A stretch of 64,000 nucleotides of DNA from Amycolatopsis sp. EV170708-02-1. Lineage in GTDB: Bacteria > Actinomycetota > Actinomycetes > Mycobacteriales > Pseudonocardiaceae. The notes beneath the pieces were generated by a model. The model had not been told where the DNA came from and did not search any database. It saw only the letters and a program-made list of their open reading frames with translations. The stretch covers positions 3,410,001 to 3,474,000 of the forward strand of contig NZ_CP092497.1 of the NCBI RefSeq assembly GCF_022479115.1, given 5' to 3'. Each line of letters opens with the position of its first letter. The first letter of the stretch is position 1. A program made the position numbers and the translations under genes. This document shows positions 61,624 to 64,000 of the stretch, piece after piece.

Positions 61624-63255
61624 GTGCCTGCACCCACCGGAGCCCAGCATCTCGCCGACGCGCTGACCGCTCTGGGGACCGAAGTCGTCTTCGGTCTCCC
61701 CGGGGTGCACAACCTGCCGTTATGGGAGGCGCTGGCCGATACGGACATCCGGCTCGTCGGGGTCCGGCACGAGCAGACGGCGGGGTACGCGGCCGACGGT
61801 TACGCCCGCGCGACGGGCAAGCTCGGCGTCGCGCTGGTGACCACGGGGCCCGGCGCAGCGAACACGCTCGCCGCCGTCGGCGAAGCCATGGCGTCGGCGG
61901 CGCCGGTGCTGATCATCGCGACCGACATCCCGTCCACGCTGCGGCGGCCGGGAGTGGTCCGCGGCGTGCTGCACGAGACGTCGGACCAGCAGGCGATGTT
62001 CGCGCCGGTCACCAAGGCCGGGTTCACCGTCACGAGTGCCGATCAGGTCGCCGCCACGCTGCACCGCGCGGCCCGGCTCGCGCTCCAGCCGCAGAGCGGG
62101 CCGGTGTACCTCGGCATCCCCACCGACTTCCTGTCCGAGCGGACGCCCGCGCGCCGTCCGCCGCGTTCGCATGCCCGGCCCGCCGAGATCCCGGATCTCA
62201 CCGAGGCCGAGGCCCTGCTGGCCGCCGCCGACCGGCCGCTGATCTGGGCAGGCGGCGGCGCGCTGCGCGCCGAGGCTGGCGAGGCGATCGGGAAACTCGC
62301 CGAACGGCTGGCCGCGCCGGTGCTCACCACGTTCGGCGCCCGCGGGCTCCTGCCGGTCGATCATCCTTGTCTCGCCCCGAATCCGGTGCACGCGCCCGAG
62401 GTCGGCGCGCTATGGGACGAGGCCGACGTCGTCCTCGCCATCGGTACCGACTTCGACGGGCTGATGACGCAGAACTGGCTGATGCCGAAGCCGAAGAAGC
62501 TCATCGCGATCAACGTCGACCCGGACGACGCGGCCAAGAACTACCAGCCGGACATCACGCTGGTCGGCGACGCCCGGGTGCTCGTCGAGGCGCTGAAGGT
62601 CGAGGAACGGTCCGGTATCGCGGCGCTCGTCGGCAGGCTCGCCAAGGTCTCCGCCCGGGTCCGTCGGCGGATCAAGGAAGAGGAGCCGCAGGCCGCGGAC
62701 CTTCTGTCCACTTTGGACGAGGTGCTGCCGCCCGACGCGGTCGTGGTCGCGGACATGTGCGTGGCCGGGTACTGGATCGGCGGGTTCCACCGGGTCCGTG
62801 CGCCGCGCAAGCTCGCGTATCCGATGGGCTGGGGCACTCTCGGCTACGGTTTCCCGGCGGCGCTCGGCGCCAGCGCCGCGGGGTCGGGCCGCGCGATCTG
62901 CGTCACCGGTGACGGCGGTTTCCTCTTCGGTTGCGGTGATCTCCACACGCTCGCGCAGGAGCAGTTGCCGGTCACGACGATCGTCGTCGACGACGGCGGG
63001 TACGGGATGCTGCGCTACGACCAGGATCGTGCCGGGCTGCCGCGGCGCGGCGTCGACTGGGACAGCCCTGATTTCGTCGGCCTGGCGAGGTCGTTCGGCG
63101 TGCACGCGGATCGCGTCTCCGGGTTCGGGCGGGCATTCCGGCGGCTGCTCGGCGAGTTCGTCGAGTCCGACGAGCCGAACGTGCTGGTCGTCCGCGCGAA
63201 GATGGCGCCGCCGCTCAACACCTCACCGCGCTGGTATCGCAAGGAATCCCCGTGA
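61624..63255 (+). CDS. Thiamine-pyrophosphate enzyme, acetolactate-synthase-like
   Basis: A 543-residue TPP enzyme. The N-terminal catalytic Glu lies in GVRHEQTAGYAADGYAR. The PP domain has CVTGDGGFLFGCGDLHTLAQEQLPVTTIVVDDGGYGML. The spacing fits ALS/benzaldehyde-lyase relatives, but the CoA-linked paralogues and decarboxylases are not excluded. GTG start, no good RBS, probably leaderless. Its stop overlaps the GTG of the hydantoinase subunit, so both are coupled. Confidence 0.86.
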   Translation: MPAPTGAQHLADALTALGTEVVFGLPGVHNLPLWEALADTDIRLVGVRHEQTAGYAADGYARATGKLGVALVTTGPGAANTLAAVGEAMASAAPVLIIATDIPSTLRRPGVVRGVLHETSDQQAMFAPVTKAGFTVTSADQVAATLHRAARLALQPQSGPVYLGIPTDFLSERTPARRPPRSHARPAEIPDLTEAEALLAAADRPLIWAGGGALRAEAGEAIGKLAERLAAPVLTTFGARGLLPVDHPCLAPNPVHAPEVGALWDEADVVLAIGTDFDGLMTQNWLMPKPKKLIAINVDPDDAAKNYQPDITLVGDARVLVEALKVEERSGIAALVGRLAKVSARVRRRIKEEEPQAADLLSTLDEVLPPDAVVVADMCVAGYWIGGFHRVRAPRKLAYPMGWGTLGYGFPAALGASAAGSGRAICVTGDGGFLFGCGDLHTLAQEQLPVTTIVVDDGGYGMLRYDQDRAGLPRRGVDWDSPDFVGLARSFGVHADRVSGFGRAFRRLLGEFVESDEPNVLVVRAKMAPPLNTSPRWYRKESP

Positions 63256-64000
63256 CCGGGCTTCGCGTCGGCGTGGACATCGGCGGTACGTTCACCGATC
63301 TCTGCGTGCTCGACGAGACCGGGGTCGTCGCCGTCGGCAAGGTGCTGACGACGCATGACGAGCCCGCCCGAGCGGTCGAGGAAGGTCTCAAGAGGACACT
63401 CGCCGACGCCGGGCTGGACGCGGGCGACGTCGAGCAGTTCGTCCACGGCACCACGCTGGTCACGAACGCGCTGATCGAACGCAAGGGAGCGCGCACCGCA
63501 CTGCTCGCGACCGCCGGTTTCCGTGACGTGCTGGAGATGCGGCGCGAGCACCGGTACGAGCTGTACGACCTGCTCATCGAACTCCCCGCCCCGTTGGTGC
63601 CGCGTCATCTGCGGTTCGACGTTCCCGAGCGGATCCACGCCGACGGAACCGTCCACACGGGACTGGACGAGGAGTACGTCGCGCGGCTCGGCCGCGAGCT
63701 CGACGCCCGCGGGATCGACGCGGTGGCGGTCTGTTTCCTCCACGCCTTCACGAATCCCGTGCACGAACGACGCGCCGCCGAGGTGCTGCGGGATGCCGCG
63801 CCCCGGTTGCGGGTCGCGCTGTCGAGCGAAGTCGTCCCCGAGATCCGCGAGTTCGAGCGCGCTTCCACGACGGTCGCGAACGTCTACGTCCAGGACCTCA
63901 CCGAACGGTATCTGCGTGACCTGGAGCGGCGTCTGCACGAGGCCGGGGTGCGCCCGTCGCCGCACATCATGCTGTCCAACGGCGGGATCGCGACCGTCGA
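63252..64000 (+). CDS. Hydantoinase/oxoprolinase subunit A (HyuA-like), incomplete at the window edge
   Basis: About 250 residues visible from a GTG. The N-terminal actin-like domain reads LRVGVDIGGTFTDLCVLDETG, followed by VEQFVHGTTLVTNALIERKGARTALLATAGFRDVLEMRREHRYELYDL. This matches HyuA/oxoprolinase ATPase subunits that open hydantoin, oxoproline or N-methylhydantoin rings; a hyuB-type gene often follows. The start overlaps the TPP enzyme stop (GTGA). The gene continues past the edge. Confidence 0.88.
   Translation, partial: MTGLRVGVDIGGTFTDLCVLDETGVVAVGKVLTTHDEPARAVEEGLKRTLADAGLDAGDVEQFVHGTTLVTNALIERKGARTALLATAGFRDVLEMRREHRYELYDLLIELPAPLVPRHLRFDVPERIHADGTVHTGLDEEYVARLGRELDARGIDAVAVCFLHAFTNPVHERRAAEVLRDAAPRLRVALSSEVVPEIREFERASTTVANVYVQDLTERYLRDLERRLHEAGVRPSPHIMLSNGGIATV

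Overview
The window is about 70% G+C, densely coded and shows strong third-position GC bias. It lacks tRNA, rRNA, CRISPR arrays and insertion sequences. Its content points to a high-GC actinomycete of the Pseudonocardiaceae, most likely Amycolatopsis (inferred, not proven): many TetR/PadR/GntR/SARP regulators, several acyl-CoA dehydrogenases, a WS/DGAT enzyme, GTG and TTG starts, and long near-loopless hairpins between convergent genes.

Layout. 1-4.2 kb: the end of a PucR-type regulator, a VOC-PadR pair divergent from another VOC gene, then metY-metX (direct sulfhydrylation route to homocysteine). 4.2-11.3 kb: a TetR repressor, a secreted SGNH esterase, and accD1-accA1-fadE19-like genes for branched-chain (leucine) catabolism. 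Three matching GTTAR-N6-YTAAC sites link the TetR to the carboxylase operon, recalling mycobacterial BkaR. 11.3-14.7 kb: an apparently leaderless map gene inside a very long palindrome, a GNAT acetyltransferase, an SDR and a PHA-synthase-like protein with a Cys nucleophile. 14.7-23.4 kb: two acyl-CoA dehydrogenases (one frameshifted), an LtrA membrane protein, and a double-TetR (Mce3R-like) regulator divergent from fadA-fadB. 23.4-31.9 kb: MMPL transporter with a two-component system, an HTH/SRPBCC/SDR operon, a DUF3761 lipoprotein and a DHA2 exporter. 31.9-40 kb: GlcD-like oxidase plus TPP enzyme, two secreted proteins, and an AfsR-type SARP regulator broken by two single-base shifts.

40-50 kb is the most interesting part. 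It is a catabolic island of DUF3830, class III aminotransferase, aldehyde dehydrogenase, D-malate/tartrate-type dehydrogenase, GntR regulator, two tandem maleate-isomerase-family proteins, D-2-hydroxyacid dehydrogenase and amidase. It is tied together by three copies of an ATTGTYGACAAT operator. The substrate is unknown. One of the two isomerase paralogues has lost the second catalytic Cys.

50-57.3 kb: MFS exporter with an ArsR-like regulator, an aldo/keto reductase, then a complete pqqA-C-D-E-B operon. The 31-residue pqqA is present. The operon lies beside a secreted PQQ-dependent sugar dehydrogenase, so cofactor synthesis and a likely user are side by side. 57.3-64 kb: WS/DGAT acyltransferase and a tight run of xi-class GST, FAD oxidoreductase, PPOX flavoprotein, TPP enzyme and the start of a hydantoinase/oxoprolinase subunit.

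All three frameshifts in the window (near 15213, 36749 and 37247) are one-base losses in short G/C runs within otherwise well-conserved genes. Consensus sequencing error is therefore at least as likely as true decay.
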